64,000 bases of DNA, taken from Mycoplasma_H phocimorsus (GTDB lineage: Bacteria > Bacillota_I > Bacilli_A > Mycoplasmatales > Metamycoplasmataceae). Within the stretch, counting starts at the first letter, position 1, and every line of letters starts with the position of its first letter. The stretch lies in the NCBI RefSeq assembly GCF_030077865.1, contig NZ_JASDDP010000024.1; one strand, given 5' to 3'. Below are positions 1-9,878 of the stretch, one piece after another. The notes under the pieces are model-generated. The model was not told the origin of the DNA. It made no database searches and worked only from the letters and a program-made list of their open reading frames with translations. The position numbers were made by a program, and so were the translations under genes.

Positions 1-1332
1 CCTTCAGCAGGAAGAGTTCAATCTATAGCTCTTAAGCTAGTTTGCGATAAAGAGAAAGAAATAGAAAGTTTCATTCCAGAGCAATATTACTTAATTAAAG
101 CACATTTAGCAAACAATATTACTGCTAATTATTTTAGTAATGAATTAATTGGCGATAAGGAAAGAGTTAAAGATAAAAAAATTGCAGAAAATATTTTGAA
201 TTCATTAAAGGGCGATTTAAAAGTAGTTGATATTAAAACTATTACTAAAAATGATCCTATCATTACCCCTTTAAAGCAAGCAACACTTTTTAAAAAATGT
301 CAATTGTCATCAACAACAGTTCAAGCATGTGCTCAAAAACTTTATGAGGGTTTTGGTGAAGATGGTGGAATTATTTCGTATCCTCGTACTGATTCAACCA
401 GATTTTCAGCTTCATTTATTGAAAAAGCAAAAGATTTTATTGCCAAAACTTATGGTGAAGAATATGTTGCAAAAGTAATTAAAGGATCTTCAGGTGATCA
501 AGATGCTCATGAAGCTATTAGACCAACATCACTTAAATTAACGCCAAAAAAAGCAAAAGAAAAATATAATCTTACATCAGCAGAATACACAGTTTATAAA
601 TTAATTTATAATACTACACTTAAAGCATTAATGCTCCCGCCTAAACGTAATATTACTACTTATATTTATAATAACAATAATAATAAATTTAAAAACAGTT
701 TTTCTAGTTTTGAATTCGAAGGATATAAAATTATTAATGATGAAAAAGAAGATATTAATTTAGATCCTAAATATGCTATTAATGATTTAGTAAAAGTAAA
801 TAAATATACAAGTGATTTTCATGAAACTAAACCGCCAGCCAGATATACAGAAGGTTCATTAATAAGTATGTTAGATGAAATTAAAGTAGGGCGTCCTTCT
901 ACTTTTGCAACTACTGTACAAATTCTTAAAAATAGAGAGTATGCTATTAAAGATTCTTCTTATTTAAAACCAACAACATTTGGAAAAATAGTTAATGAAC
1001 AATTAATTAAATTTTTTCCTAAAATTATTAATGAAAAGTACACTGCTTTTGTAGAGAATGAATTAGATTTAATTGCCAATGAAGGCAAAAAAGTTTCTGA
1101 AGTAATGAATGAATTTAATAATGAATTTACATCATCATTAGAAGAAGCTACTAAAATTATCGAACCAGTTATTTTACAACAAAATATCTTAGCAGATCCC
1201 TGTCCTATTTGTGGCGCGGCTGTTGTAGAGCGTAAAAATAAAAAAGGTGATAAGTTTGGTGGATGTAGCTCATTTCCTAATTGTAAGTTCACAATTTCAA
1301 TTCCTAAGCTTAAGCATATTAAAGTTAATTAA
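1..1332 (+). CDS. topA: DNA topoisomerase I, 3' part
   Basis: Type IA topoisomerase that relaxes negative supercoils by a transient 5'-phosphotyrosine link. The gene is already open at base 1 (first residues PSAGRVQS, a conserved topA segment), so the N-terminal TOPRIM domain lies outside the window. The catalytic tyrosine is in ISYPRTDS (Tyr codon 379-381). Other family blocks follow, including DAHEAIRPT and YTEGSLISMLDE. The C-terminus carries one C4 zinc-ribbon (CPIC ... CSSFPNC near 1199-1280), fewer than in E. coli, then a short basic tail. An Asn run (YNNNNNK, about 663-690) is a low-complexity insertion. Normal ORF with no frameshift; followed by a terminator hairpin. Confidence 0.95.
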   Translation, partial: PSAGRVQSIALKLVCDKEKEIESFIPEQYYLIKAHLANNITANYFSNELIGDKERVKDKKIAENILNSLKGDLKVVDIKTITKNDPIITPLKQATLFKKCQLSSTTVQACAQKLYEGFGEDGGIISYPRTDSTRFSASFIEKAKDFIAKTYGEEYVAKVIKGSSGDQDAHEAIRPTSLKLTPKKAKEKYNLTSAEYTVYKLIYNTTLKALMLPPKRNITTYIYNNNNNKFKNSFSSFEFEGYKIINDEKEDINLDPKYAINDLVKVNKYTSDFHETKPPARYTEGSLISMLDEIKVGRPSTFATTVQILKNREYAIKDSSYLKPTTFGKIVNEQLIKFFPKIINEKYTAFVENELDLIANEGKKVSEVMNEFNNEFTSSLEEATKIIEPVILQQNILADPCPICGAAVVERKNKKGDKFGGCSSFPNCKFTISIPKLKHIKVN

Positions 1333-1468
1333 AAACATAATATATAAAATTAACAAAATAAAAAAACAACAGTTTAAAACAAAATATAATTTATGTTAAA
1401 TTTTATTTTTGCAGTTCTAACATAAATTTAAAATCAACAAAAAAGTATAAAAAAATTAAATAGTTTTG

Positions 1469-1512
1469 TAGCAAAAAATGAATTTGTAAATTCTTTTTGC
1501 TATTTTTTTTAA
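1469..1512 (+). terminator. Rho-independent terminator after topA
   Basis: Inverted repeat TAGCAAAAA ... CTTTTTGCTA followed by a run of eight T. It lies downstream of topA. The rest of 1333-1690 is AT-rich with no gene; TTTATGTTA/TAACATAAA near 1391-1430 can form a second weak hairpin. Confidence 0.6.
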
Positions 1513-1703
1513 TTTATTAAAATTAATTTAATTACATTTTTTTCATTATATTTAATGATTTTTTTTGTATATAAAATTGCAATTTTAGTTGTTTTTATAT
1601 AAAAGTCTATATTTATCCTTTCTTTAGTATGAAAATAAATAATTTTTTAGAAAAAACAAGTTTTCATTTATATTTAAGTACATAGAAAGGATGAGACATA
1701 AAC

Positions 1704-2555
1704 ATAAAAAGAAAATTATTATTTGGAATAATTTTTTCTTCATTATCTGCAACTGCAATAGTTGCAACTTCTTGTCATATTAATAATAAGTTGAAAGAAG
1801 AATTGGCAGATGCAAAAATTTTGGAGAAAAAAATAAGAGGAACAGAAATTGATGTTCAAGTTGATCCTGTTTTATTATTTAAAGCTGATGATCTTGTAAT
1901 TGAAAATAAGGAAGATTTATTATCTTTAGCAGACGAAAATAAATTGAAAAGCGAAAATTTAGTTATTGAAGAAGAAACAAAAAATTTAGAAAAAATAGAA
2001 CATTCAAAAGAGGAGAAGGCATCGCCCTTAAATAAAGATGTCAAACATTCAGAAAGTCATAATTCCACAAATTGAGCAAAAAATAATCCTGGAAAAACAG
2101 CTGCTATCGTTTTTGGTGTTTTAGCTGGCGCCACTTTAACAGGGGTTGCTATTTGACAATTATATGAGCATTTTAAAAATACTCAATATTGAGAGTTTAT
2201 TGAAGAGATAATTGAAAAAAAATATACAATAGAAGTTACAGAAATAGAAGATATTGTTGAAAAAGAAGTGATTGAATATATTAATTTAACAACAACTGAT
2301 AGTAATAAATATTTACAATTATTAAAAATTTGTTTACATTATGCTTATAAAAAAGAAACAAAAAAAATTATTGAAATTGTAAAAAAAATTCATAGAAAAA
2401 AAGTAATTAGCAAAAATAAAAAAGAGACACTTTCATGAGAAGAACAAACTCTTTCTGAAATTAAAAATGTTAAAACAACTATAACAAATTTTGGAACAAA
2501 AATTTATAAAGAAGAAATATCTTATGCTATTAAAAAAAGTAGAACAAAAAAGTAA
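1704..2555 (+). CDS. Lipoprotein with internal membrane helix; no ATG/GTG/TTG start
   Basis: Product not assigned to a known function. The reading frame gives KRKLLFGIIFSSLS then lipobox IVATSC with Cys at residue 24, a Glu/Lys-rich region, a hydrophobic Gly/Ala-rich helix at about residues 132-153 (IVFGVLAGATLTGVAIW), and a charged 130-residue C-terminal part. UGA codons occur in this second half. The only sensible start is ATA at 1704 (AAAGGA at 1686-1691); the in-frame upstream stretch to the stop at 1683 has no ATG, GTG or TTG. The ATG at 1691 is in another frame and stops after 30 codons. The ATA looks like a mutated ATG, because the next codons AAA AGA AAA are typical lipoprotein start codons. 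It shares its plan with the genes at 4278, 6564, 9879, 43003, 56633 and 61766. Expression is uncertain. Confidence 0.6.
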
Positions 2556-2601
2556 TAATAAATATAACATTAGTACTTAAAAATTAAAGCAAAATCATAC
2601 T

Positions 2602-2640
2602 ACACCACAGCAATTTGCTGTGGTGTTTTCAATTTATTTT
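2602..2640 (+). terminator. Terminator made from an IS-end hairpin
   Basis: Near-perfect 12-bp arms ACACCACAGCAA / TTGCTGTGGTGT, followed by TTTTC and later T-runs. The same hairpin sits at the 3' end of the IS3-family copies in this window (6450, 9056, 63916), so this one looks like a solo remnant of an IS end now terminating the upstream lipoprotein gene. Confidence 0.6.
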
Positions 2641-2710
2641 TTTTCATTTAAACTTAACTTTTAAAAATTGAGTAAAAATTTAAACACATTAAATAAAATA
2701 AAAAAATATA

Positions 2711-2741
2711 AAAAAATTCAAGAACTTACTTGAATTTTTAT
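2711..2741 (-). terminator. Terminator of deoC-upp
   Basis: AAATTCAAG ... CTTGAATTT hairpin that on the minus strand is followed by T-rich sequence, overlapping the last bases of upp. Confidence 0.6.
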
Positions 2742-3364
2742 TTAGTTCCAAACAATCTATCACCTGCATCACCAAGACCAGGCACAATATAATTGTCATC
2801 ATTTAGCTTTTCATCTAAAGCAGCTAAATATATGTTTATTTTTGAATTAAACTCTTTATTAACTTTTTCAACCCCTTCAGGTGAGCCAACTAAACATACA
2901 AGCTGAATATTGCTATATCCATCTTCTTGTAACTTTTTAATAGCATCAATTGCGCTGTTTCCAGTAGCCAACATAGGATCGACAACAAAAATATAACTAT
3001 CTTTCTCTACTTGAGGCATTTTATAAAAATATGTATGAGGTTCAAAAGTAACTTCATCACGATACATTCCAATATGCCCTAATCTTGCTTCAGGAACAAG
3101 ATTAAGAATACCTTCAGTCATTCCTAAACCAGCTCTCAAAATTGGAACAATAATAATTTCCTTATCAAGCGTTTTACCACAAAATTTTTCAACAATTGGT
3201 GTTTGAATAATAATATCTTTAGTTTTATATGTACGAAGAATTTCATATACCATTAAAGATGCTATTTCATTAAGATTTTTTCTAAAGTAAGTATGATCAG
3301 TATCTTTTTTTCTCATCATTGTGAGTTTCATATCTATTAAAGGGTGATTCAAAATTTTCAACAT
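2738..3364 (-). CDS. upp: Uracil phosphoribosyltransferase
   Basis: Converts uracil and PRPP to UMP in pyrimidine salvage; cytoplasmic. It has 208 residues, the usual length. The PRPP loop is VDPMLATGNSA and the uracil-binding C-terminus is YIVPGLGDAGDRLFGT. PILRAGLGM is the conserved flexible-loop region. The start lies 3 bases after the deoC stop, so the two are one minus-strand operon. Together they let the cell use exogenous bases and deoxynucleosides, as expected for an organism without de novo pyrimidine synthesis. Confidence 0.96.
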   Translation of the reverse strand: MLKILNHPLIDMKLTMMRKKDTDHTYFRKNLNEIASLMVYEILRTYKTKDIIIQTPIVEKFCGKTLDKEIIIVPILRAGLGMTEGILNLVPEARLGHIGMYRDEVTFEPHTYFYKMPQVEKDSYIFVVDPMLATGNSAIDAIKKLQEDGYSNIQLVCLVGSPEGVEKVNKEFNSKINIYLAALDEKLNDDNYIVPGLGDAGDRLFGTK

Positions 3365-3367
3365 ATT

Positions 3368-4039
3368 TTAGTAACCTTCTTTACTCTCTGTTCCTTCAAC
3401 TATTGATATTGATCTTGATGTACCAAATCTTGTAGCACCAGCTTCATACATTTTAATTAAATCATTTGCATTAGCAATTCCACCGGCAGCTTTAATTTGA
3501 ATTTGATCTTTAACAACTGATTTCATTAAAACAATATCTTCTAGTGTAGCACCACGATATGAAAATCCGGTTGATGTTTTGATAAATTCGGCTCCTGATT
3601 TAACTACAATTTCTGATACTTTAAGAATCTCTTCTTTTGTTAAAAGTGCTGTTTCAACAATAACTTTAAGAATGTTGTGAGGCATTACTTTTTTAACTGT
3701 TTTAATATCGTTTAAAACATATTCATAATCTTCTTCTTTAAATTTACCAATATTAATTACCATATCAATTTCATCAGCGCCATGTCTAATAGCTAATTCT
3801 GCTTCATGTGCTTTAGCTTGTGGAATTGAAGCGCCTAATGGAAATCCTACAACAGCAGTAATTCCAATTTGTGTTCCTTCTAATTTACTTTTTGCATATT
3901 TAACTCATGAAGAATTAACACAAATAGTTTTAAAATTGTATTCTTTTGCTTCAGCAATTAACTTATCAATTTCTTTTTTAGTGCCTTCAGGCTTTAAGTA
4001 TGTATGGTCAATTAATTGAGCCATTTCGTTTTTTGTCAT
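3368..4039 (-). CDS. deoC: Deoxyribose-phosphate aldolase
   Basis: Splits 2-deoxyribose-5-phosphate into acetaldehyde and glyceraldehyde-3-phosphate, feeding deoxynucleoside carbon to glycolysis. 223 aa. N-terminal LIDHTYLKPEGTK, then VVGFPLGA, and the Schiff-base lysine in FIKTSTGF, with KAAGGIA near the end, are class I DeoC signatures. One in-frame UGA (SSWVKYA, near 3906) is read as Trp. The ATG at 4039 follows GGAGTTGCAAT. Directly upstream of upp on the minus strand. Confidence 0.95.
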
Positions 4040-4277
4040 ATTGCAACTCCTTTTTTATTAATTAATTATATATTAATTTATTTAATATATAAAATAAGTA
4101 ATTAGAACAAAAATAATTACAATTTTTAAAATAATAATAAATTAGATAAAATTAATTTTTGAAATGTAATAAATTTTATATTTTTTTTATAAATAAATTT
4201 AAAGAATTTAATTTTTACATTAAACTAAATTTTTATTATTTATAATTTTTGAAACTTTAAATATAAAGGAGTTACTT

Positions 4278-4970
4278 TTGAAAAAAGCATTTGCATGATC
4301 ATCAATTTTAACTTTAATAATTATTGTAATTCCAATAGTTAGTATTTCAAAAATTAAAATAAATAATAATTCAAAAAACACAATTTTAGAGAAAAAGAAC
4401 ATTAGTTTTGAAAATAAAAAATCTATTTTAAAAAGAGCTGATTATGAAGAACAAAAATATGAAAAAATATTAGAAAAGCAACAAAAAGTTAGTTTAAAAA
4501 AACAAAGTTATAAAACGCAAAAGATAAACTTAACAAAACAATCAAATAGTTTTTTAAAGACATTATCTAGCTCAGCAATTCCTTGAAAAACAATTTTATA
4601 TTCAGCTTTTGGATTAGTTGGTGGCGCCTGCGTTACTTATGGAGTTTATGAAGGTATTAAATATATTTTTAGAAAACCAAAAGGATGAATTATTAACCCT
4701 AAAAATGGTAAAAATATATCTAAAGTTTATTTTTCTAACAATAATGCATTTTTAAAAAATAATGACATTTATTCTAATTTAGCTGAAAAAAAAGAAAATA
4801 ATTGATGATTGCCCCGCAACGGCTATAGCACTTTATATGTAAAAATAACTTCTGATAATAATGAAAATACCATTTCAGAAACGCAATATGAACTAAAAAA
4901 TGATATGTGAAGCTTAATTACTACTCAAACAGATGCTTCCGATGATTACATTTTTGAAAAAATATATTAA
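4278..4970 (+). CDS. Exported/membrane protein with internal helix, KPKG subfamily
   Basis: Function unknown. 230 aa. TTG start at 4278 preceded by AAAGGAG (4265-4270); no better in-frame start. Residues about 5-22 form a signal-type helix (SILTLIIIVIPIVSIS) without a lipobox. A Lys/Glu/Gln-rich linker follows (about 30-90), then a second helix at about 104-124 (KTILYSAFGLVGGACVTYG) ending in KYIFRKPKGW and a C-terminal domain of about 100 residues. Residues from the second helix to KPKGW match the gene at 61766-62492 closely, so these two are paralogues. In-frame UGA codons mark Trp, including a UGA UGA pair at 4803-4808. Monocistronic, with its own terminator. Confidence 0.75.
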
Positions 4971-5116
4971 TTAGACATTTACTAGCATTATACTAATAAT
5001 AATCAAAAAATTGAATATAAAATTATTTAGTAGCTTTACTGTTTTTTGCCTCTAAAAGATAAAAAGATTTATTATATAATAATATAAATAAAGTTATAAA
5101 TTTAAATAAAAAGCTT

Positions 5117-5161
5117 AAAGTCTAAATTTTAATATTAAAATAACAAAATTTAGACTTTTTA
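5117..5161 (+). terminator. Terminator after the 4278 gene
   Basis: 14-bp arms AAAGTCTAAATTTT / AAAATTTAGACTTT with T-rich tail. Confidence 0.6.
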
Positions 5162-5281
5162 CTTATAACCTTTAAATAAAATTTAATATAAATAAAAAAA
5201 CGCTTATGTAGACTAGGACAAAAAATGGCACTCTTTTATAGAGTGTCCCCTTGTGTCACCTGTATGTTACAGGAGAGCAAA

Positions 5282-5749
5282 ATGTCTAGACACTTTACTA
5301 AAGAAGAGAATGAAATTATTTTTAAAGAGTATGAGCAATTGGAAATGGAAAGAGCTATAAAGGTAGCTATTAACATCTCGCACAAATTAGCTTTTATCAA
5401 AAAACGCCACCTTACCAGAAGGATTATAAGGATTATTTCATATTATAATAAAGGAATGCAAGATTTATTAGTTGAGGGTAAGCGGGGCATAAATAGAAGA
5501 TTAGGTAGTGGAGCACTTGGAAAGAAGAAATTGAGAATTAAGAGTATATTGAAAGAAATGAACCCTACTAAAGTTGATAGGTTACTTTCAATCTTTGAAG
5601 AAAATGTTGCTTTTACTAAAGAACAAAAGAAGTTAATAGTAAGAGAATATAAAGGAAAACTATCAATAAATGAATTAGCAAAGCTATTTAATGTTTCTAA
5701 AAGAACACTATTTAGATGAAAAAAAGTTAGAAAATGTTGTGAAAACTAA
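5282..5749 (+). CDS. IS3-family transposase, N-terminal part (OrfA-like)
   Basis: 155 aa. Starts at ATG 5282 after AGGAGAGC; an upstream ATG at 5225 is in frame but has no ribosome site. The first 60 residues are basic, followed by a helix-turn-helix-like stretch GKLSINELAKLFNVSKRTLFRW typical of IS150-group OrfA. A run of seven A (5719-5725) precedes the stop. In copy 3 the run has six A and the frame stays open into the catalytic part. A -1 shift here meets TAG at once, so classical -1 frameshifting is not supported; a +1 shift, or loss of one A, would restore the fusion. Confidence 0.8.
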
Positions 5750-6475
5750 ATAATATGACAACATTCTCATAGATGCATTTGCTTTACACAAAAAAGTTTA
5801 TGGAAGAGTGCATTTAAGTCAATTTATTGCTAAAAAGCACAATATTTATATAAATTCACGTACTTTAGGTCATGATATGAACCGTTTAGGTTTAAAATGC
5901 GAGATTAGACGAAAACGCAAAGAGCGTGAAAAAAAGATACAACTACTAAATTTGAGAACATTGTAAACAGAGATGACAACGATAATCAAAATCGAAACAT
6001 TTATGCAACTGATGCCGCTTATATTGAAGGAACAAGAAATTCTAAACAAAATCATGTTTTCTTGTCTGCAATTATAAGTTATAAAACTAAACAAATTATT
6101 AGTTGAAAACTCTCAACTAATAATGATTTAAATTTTTGTTTTGATAATGTTAACAACTTGTTAAAAATAATAAAAAATGAAAAATTCATCATCCATTCTG
6201 ATCATGAGTTTCAATATACAAACAAAGTGTATATTAATAAAATAAGAAATAATAATGAAATATCACTTTCAAGAGTGGGCAATTCACTTGATAATCGTGA
6301 AATTGAATATTGATTCTCAATTCTAAAATCAGAATATTTAAACAGAATTGAAATAAGCAAGATGACATTAAAAGAACTTAAAAAAGTTATAAGAAATTTC
6401 GTAAATTGATACAGCAACGAGAGAATTCAAAGTAATTTGGGATGAAAAACACCACAGCAAGTTGCTGTGGTGTAA
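5724..6475 (+). pseudogene. IS3-family transposase catalytic part, frameshifted
   Basis: Reads LENVVKTKEYDNILIDAFA..., then loses frame near 5930-5945 (an A-run one base short compared with the frame needed downstream) and continues as TDAAYIEGT ... HSDHEFQYT ... NREIEYWFSILKSE, giving the D, D and E positions of the rve/DDE core, ending ...PQQVAVV at TAA 6473-6475. SDHEF replaces the SDHGL seen in copy 2. Not functional as it stands. Confidence 0.75.
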
Positions 6476-6563
6476 AATAAATTTTATGGTGACATTTTTT
6501 TCCATGTCACTAATGTTAACGTTTTTTATTAATTACATAAATTTTAAATTATTTTTATTGCTA

Positions 6564-7130
6564 TTATTTACTATTATTTTGCAATAATATTTGAGTTATA
6601 ATTTCTTTTTTTATAATAGTTGTTTCAATTTTTTCTCTGTACACTTCTATTGTCGGATTTATATATTTATAAATACCATAACCAGTTCCGAATACTAAAC
6701 CAAGCTCAATAAGTGATGCAATTACAATTCCAGCAATTTTTTTACCGCTTATTTTTTTGTTTTTGGCTATTTGTTTTACTTCTTTATCTTTTTTAATAAC
6801 TTCTTTATCTTCTTCAATAACTTCCTTTTCAACAACTTGCTCATTTTTTAATTCTACAGGCACATTTGTAATAGGAGTTGTTTCTTTTTTTACTATATTG
6901 TTAACTTCATCATCAATTCCTATATTTACTGAAACTAATGAGTTATCTTTATATATGTTTAACTCTTCTTTTTTAATTTTTTCTGATATTTTATCTACAT
7001 AACTATTTATATTACTCTTTTCAGTATTAACTTCTTTTTCAATTTTTAAATTACTTTGGCAAGATAAACTTAATAAAGGTGTTGAGATTAATAACGTACT
7101 AAAAAGAGAAATTTTAAATATCTTTTTCAT
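6564..7130 (-). CDS. Lipoprotein, LSLSC subfamily, member 1
   Basis: Function unknown. 188 aa. Signal peptide with lipobox LLSLSC, Cys 24. Then a conserved acidic region, a variable Glu/Lys-rich linker (about 95-128), a Gly-rich membrane helix at about 132-157 (IAGIVIASLIELGLVFGTGYG) and a short basic tail. Start ATG 7130 follows GAGAGGATATAA. It is a paralogue of the gene at 9879: the signal peptide, first 80 residues, membrane helix and about 100 bases of upstream DNA are nearly the same, while the linker and the C-terminus differ. The lipid anchor would place the linker outside the cell and the tail inside. Confidence 0.8.
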   Translation of the reverse strand: MKKIFKISLFSTLLISTPLLSLSCQSNLKIEKEVNTEKSNINSYVDKISEKIKKEELNIYKDNSLVSVNIGIDDEVNNIVKKETTPITNVPVELKNEQVVEKEVIEEDKEVIKKDKEVKQIAKNKKISGKKIAGIVIASLIELGLVFGTGYGIYKYINPTIEVYREKIETTIIKKEIITQILLQNNSK

Positions 7131-7808
7131 TTATATCCTCTCTTATCTATTTGAATTATTTTAAATTTACTAATAAATATATTAATAAATTGTTAACATA
7201 TTTTAGCACATTTTAAATATTTAATTAAAATTTTTTTAATTATTTAATTATAAGTATTAAATTATCTACATAATAATAAAAATTAATGTTTTAATTAAAA
7301 TATTCCAAGTTTTGGAGTTAGACTTCATTTTTTAAGTCTGTTTATACATAAATATAATATTTAAAAAAATCATAAAAATTCTAAAGCGCTTTTAAAATAT
7401 TAAATAGCATTAATAATTTTAAATAATATCAGCATTATTAAGAGATTCAAATTTAAGAATATATTTAATAATTACACAATAATTATAAAAAAACACTTTT
7501 TATAATTTGTTAAATTTGATTGTTGATAATGAAAATACAATTTTAAGAAAAATAAATAATAAAATTAAATAAAAATTAATAGAAGTATTAGATTAATTTT
7601 TTAACGATTATTTAATTGTTTATTTCGAGAGTTTTGTAAAAAAGTTTAAGATTCTCTTGTTATTTAAAAAATACCATTAATTGTAATACTTTTATTTCAC
7701 TCATATTTGAAATTAATAAAACATCTAATCTTAAAGTAACCATAAATTACCGATAAAAATATGTAAATTAATAGAGATATAAGGTTTTATAAAAATATTA
7801 CATCAAAA
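7131..7808 (+). other. Gene-free stretch
   Basis: No reading frame of useful length with UGA as Trp. The first 150 bases are the promoter region of the 7130 lipoprotein and match the upstream region of the 10553 paralogue. The rest is AT-rich with no recognisable feature. Confidence 0.6.
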
Positions 7809-9112
7809 TTAGATTGGACAAAAAAATGGTGCTCTTTTATAGAGTGCCTTTTTGTATCATCTGTATGTTTATAGGAGAAAAAATGTCTAGACACTTTACT
7901 AAAAAAGAGGATGAAATTATTTTTAAAAAGTATAAGCGATTGGAAATAGAAAGAGCTATAAAGGTAGCTATTAACATCTCGCATAAATTAGCTTTTATCA
8001 AAAAACGCCACCTTACCAGAAGGATTATAAGGATTGTTTCATATTATAATAAAGGAATGCAATATTTATTAGTTGAGGGTAAGCGGGGCATAAATAGAAG
8101 ACCAGGTAGTGGGAGCACCTGGAAAGAAGAAATTGAGAATTAAGAGTATATTAAAAGAAATGAGCCTTACTAAAGTTGATAGGTTGCTTTCAATCCTTGA
8201 AAAAAATGTCACTCTTACTAAAGAACAAATGAAGTTAATAGTAAGAGAATATAAAGGAAAACTATCAATAAATGAATTAGCAAAGCTATATTTAATGTTT
8301 CTAAAAGAACACTATTTAAATAAAAAAGTTAGAAAATGTTGTGAAAACTAAAGAATATGACAACATTTTCATAGATGTATTTGCTTTACACAAAAAAGTT
8401 TATGGAAAAGTGCTTTTAAGTCAATTTATTGCTAAAAAGCACAATATTTATATAAATTCACGTGCTTTAGGTCGTGATATAAACCGTTTAGGTTTAAAAT
8501 GCAGATTAGCCGAAAACGCAAAGAACGTGAAAAGAAAGATACAACTGCTAAATTTGAAAACATTGTAAACAGAGATTACAACGATAATCAAAATTGAAAC
8601 ATTTATACAACTGATGCCACTTATATTGAAGGAACAAAAGATTCTAAACAAAATTATGTTTTCTTGTCTGCAATTATAAGTCATAAAACTAAACAAATTA
8701 TTAGTTGAAAACTTTCAACTAATAATGATTTAAATTTTGTTTTAGATAATGTTAACAACTTGTTAAAAATAACAAAAAATGAAAAACTCATTATCCGTTC
8801 TGATCATGGGCTTCAATATACAAACAAAGTGTATATTGATAAAATAAGAAATAATAATAGTGAAATATCACTTTCAAGAGTGAGTAATTCACTTGACAAT
8901 CGTGAGATTGAATATTGATTCTCAATTCTAAAATCAGAATATTTAAACAGAATTGAAATAAGCAAGATGACATTAAAAAAACTTAAAAAAGTTATAAGAA
9001 ATTTCGTAAATTGATACAACAATGAGAGAATTCAAAGTAATTTGGAATGAAAAATACCACTGCAACTTGCTGTGGCGTAAAATAAATTTTATAGCAACAT
9101 TTTTTTGTCCAT
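7809..9112 (+). mobile_element. IS3-family element, copy 2 (decayed)
   Basis: Left end AGATTGGACA (7811-7820), right end near TTTTTTTGTCC (9100-9110), internal hairpin TACCACTGCAACTTGCTGTGG near 9055. Diverged from copies 1 and 3 throughout, with both terminal repeats altered. Confidence 0.8.
7883..9080 (+). pseudogene. IS3-family transposase, multiply frameshifted
   Basis: ATG 7883 after ATAGGAG. An extra G near 8112 breaks the first part; further shifts occur near 8290-8325 and near 8504-8510. The catalytic segment is well preserved: TTDATYIEG, IIRSDHGLQYT and NREIEYWFSILKSE give D, D and E of the IS3-family DDE domain. Ends at TAA 9078-9080. Confidence 0.8.
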
Positions 9113-9575
9113 GTTTATGTTTATTGCTGATAATATTATTGGAATTAAGAAGTATAAATTCTATAAAAAAATCGGAAAAATGAAATTTACTTTAGATTAC
9201 AATAAAATTTTAGAAGATGAAAAATTTGATGGATATTATGTTTATGAAACTTCTAAAATGGATTTAAAAGCAAATGATATTATTGAAATTTATCATAAAC
9301 AATGGCAAATTGAAGAAAACTTTAGGACACTAAAAAGTGCTTTAAAAATTAGACCTGTTTACGTCTGAACAGATAATCACATTAAAGGTCATTTTATATT
9401 TAACTTTATTGCAATAATTGTTTTGAAATATTCTATCTTTATTGTTAATAAATTATATAAAGACAGCGGAATAGTAGAAAAAATGACTAATGATAAATTT
9501 ATAATGATGCTTAATTCAAAACAATCACTAGTAAAAATGACAGGCGAAAAAATAATAGACAAGGAAACCATTTAA
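9111..9575 (+). pseudogene. IS1634/IS4-type transposase, C-terminal remnant
   Basis: Open frame of about 155 residues joined directly to the right end of IS copy 2, with no start of its own. KFDGYYVYETSK and YHKQWQIEENFRTLK match the Y-x2-(R)-x3-E-x6-K signature of IS4/IS1634-type transposases, with Gln in place of Arg. UGA is used as Trp (VYVW at 9365). It is the 3' part of an element whose 5' part is missing, probably removed when the IS3-family copy inserted. Confidence 0.75.
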
Positions 9576-9649
9576 CCAAACGGGTATGAAAAAGTGAAAT
9601 CATTATATAACGATATTTAAAAATTATTAAAGTGGTACTAATTTTAACA

Positions 9650-9700
9650 AAAAACTCAAATACAGGCTTTTCAATTACCGTATTTGAGTTTTTTGTTTAC
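9650..9700 (+). terminator. Terminator hairpin downstream of the IS1634 remnant
   Basis: AAAACTCAAATAC ... GTATTTGAGTTTTTTG: 12-13-bp arms with T-run. Further on, ACCACAGTAACTTGCTGAGAT near 9753 resembles a decayed IS3-family end hairpin. Confidence 0.65.
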
Positions 9701-9878
9701 AATTTGAAAAGCCGGGTAAAACTAAAAATGAACACAAAAAAAAGTAAGGAACCACAGTAACTTGCTGAGATACCTTGACTCCATTTATTTTAATAAAAAA
9801 CATCATCTTAAATTTGCAGATGTTTTTCTTAATATATTGAATATTTTTTTTAAATGCTATTTTTAATTTTGTAAATTC

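Larger units (their letters stand above)
5209..6512 (+). mobile_element. IS3-family element, copy 1 (decayed)
   Basis: Left end TAGACTAGGACA (5209-5220), then a CACTCT/AGAGTG hairpin and a CCTGTA/TACAGG hairpin ahead of the transposase start, as in other IS3-family elements. The right end carries the CACCACAGCAAGTTGCTGTGGTG hairpin at 6450-6472 and a diverged terminal repeat. Contains an intact first reading frame and a frameshifted second part. Same element as at 7809, 58584 and 63877. Confidence 0.85.

Noticed and set aside
5225..5281. Upstream ATG 5225 as start of the IS transposase
   Set aside because: It lies in the terminal hairpin region without a ribosome site; ATG 5282 follows AGGAGAGC and is the conserved start in three copies.
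5717..5730. Programmed -1 frameshift in the IS3-family transposase (A-rich slippery run)
   Set aside because: In the -1 frame the codons after the A-run are AGT TAG, an immediate stop; the catalytic part is in the +1 frame, and copy 3 is in one continuous frame.
5870..6094. Minus-strand frames over the IS copies and over topA, pgk, hisS and others
   Set aside because: Mirror frames of real coding sequence on the other strand, with no ribosome sites and no family resemblance.
9780..9878. Further gene between the IS1634 remnant and the 9879 lipoprotein
   Set aside because: No open frame beyond about 30 codons and no ribosome site.
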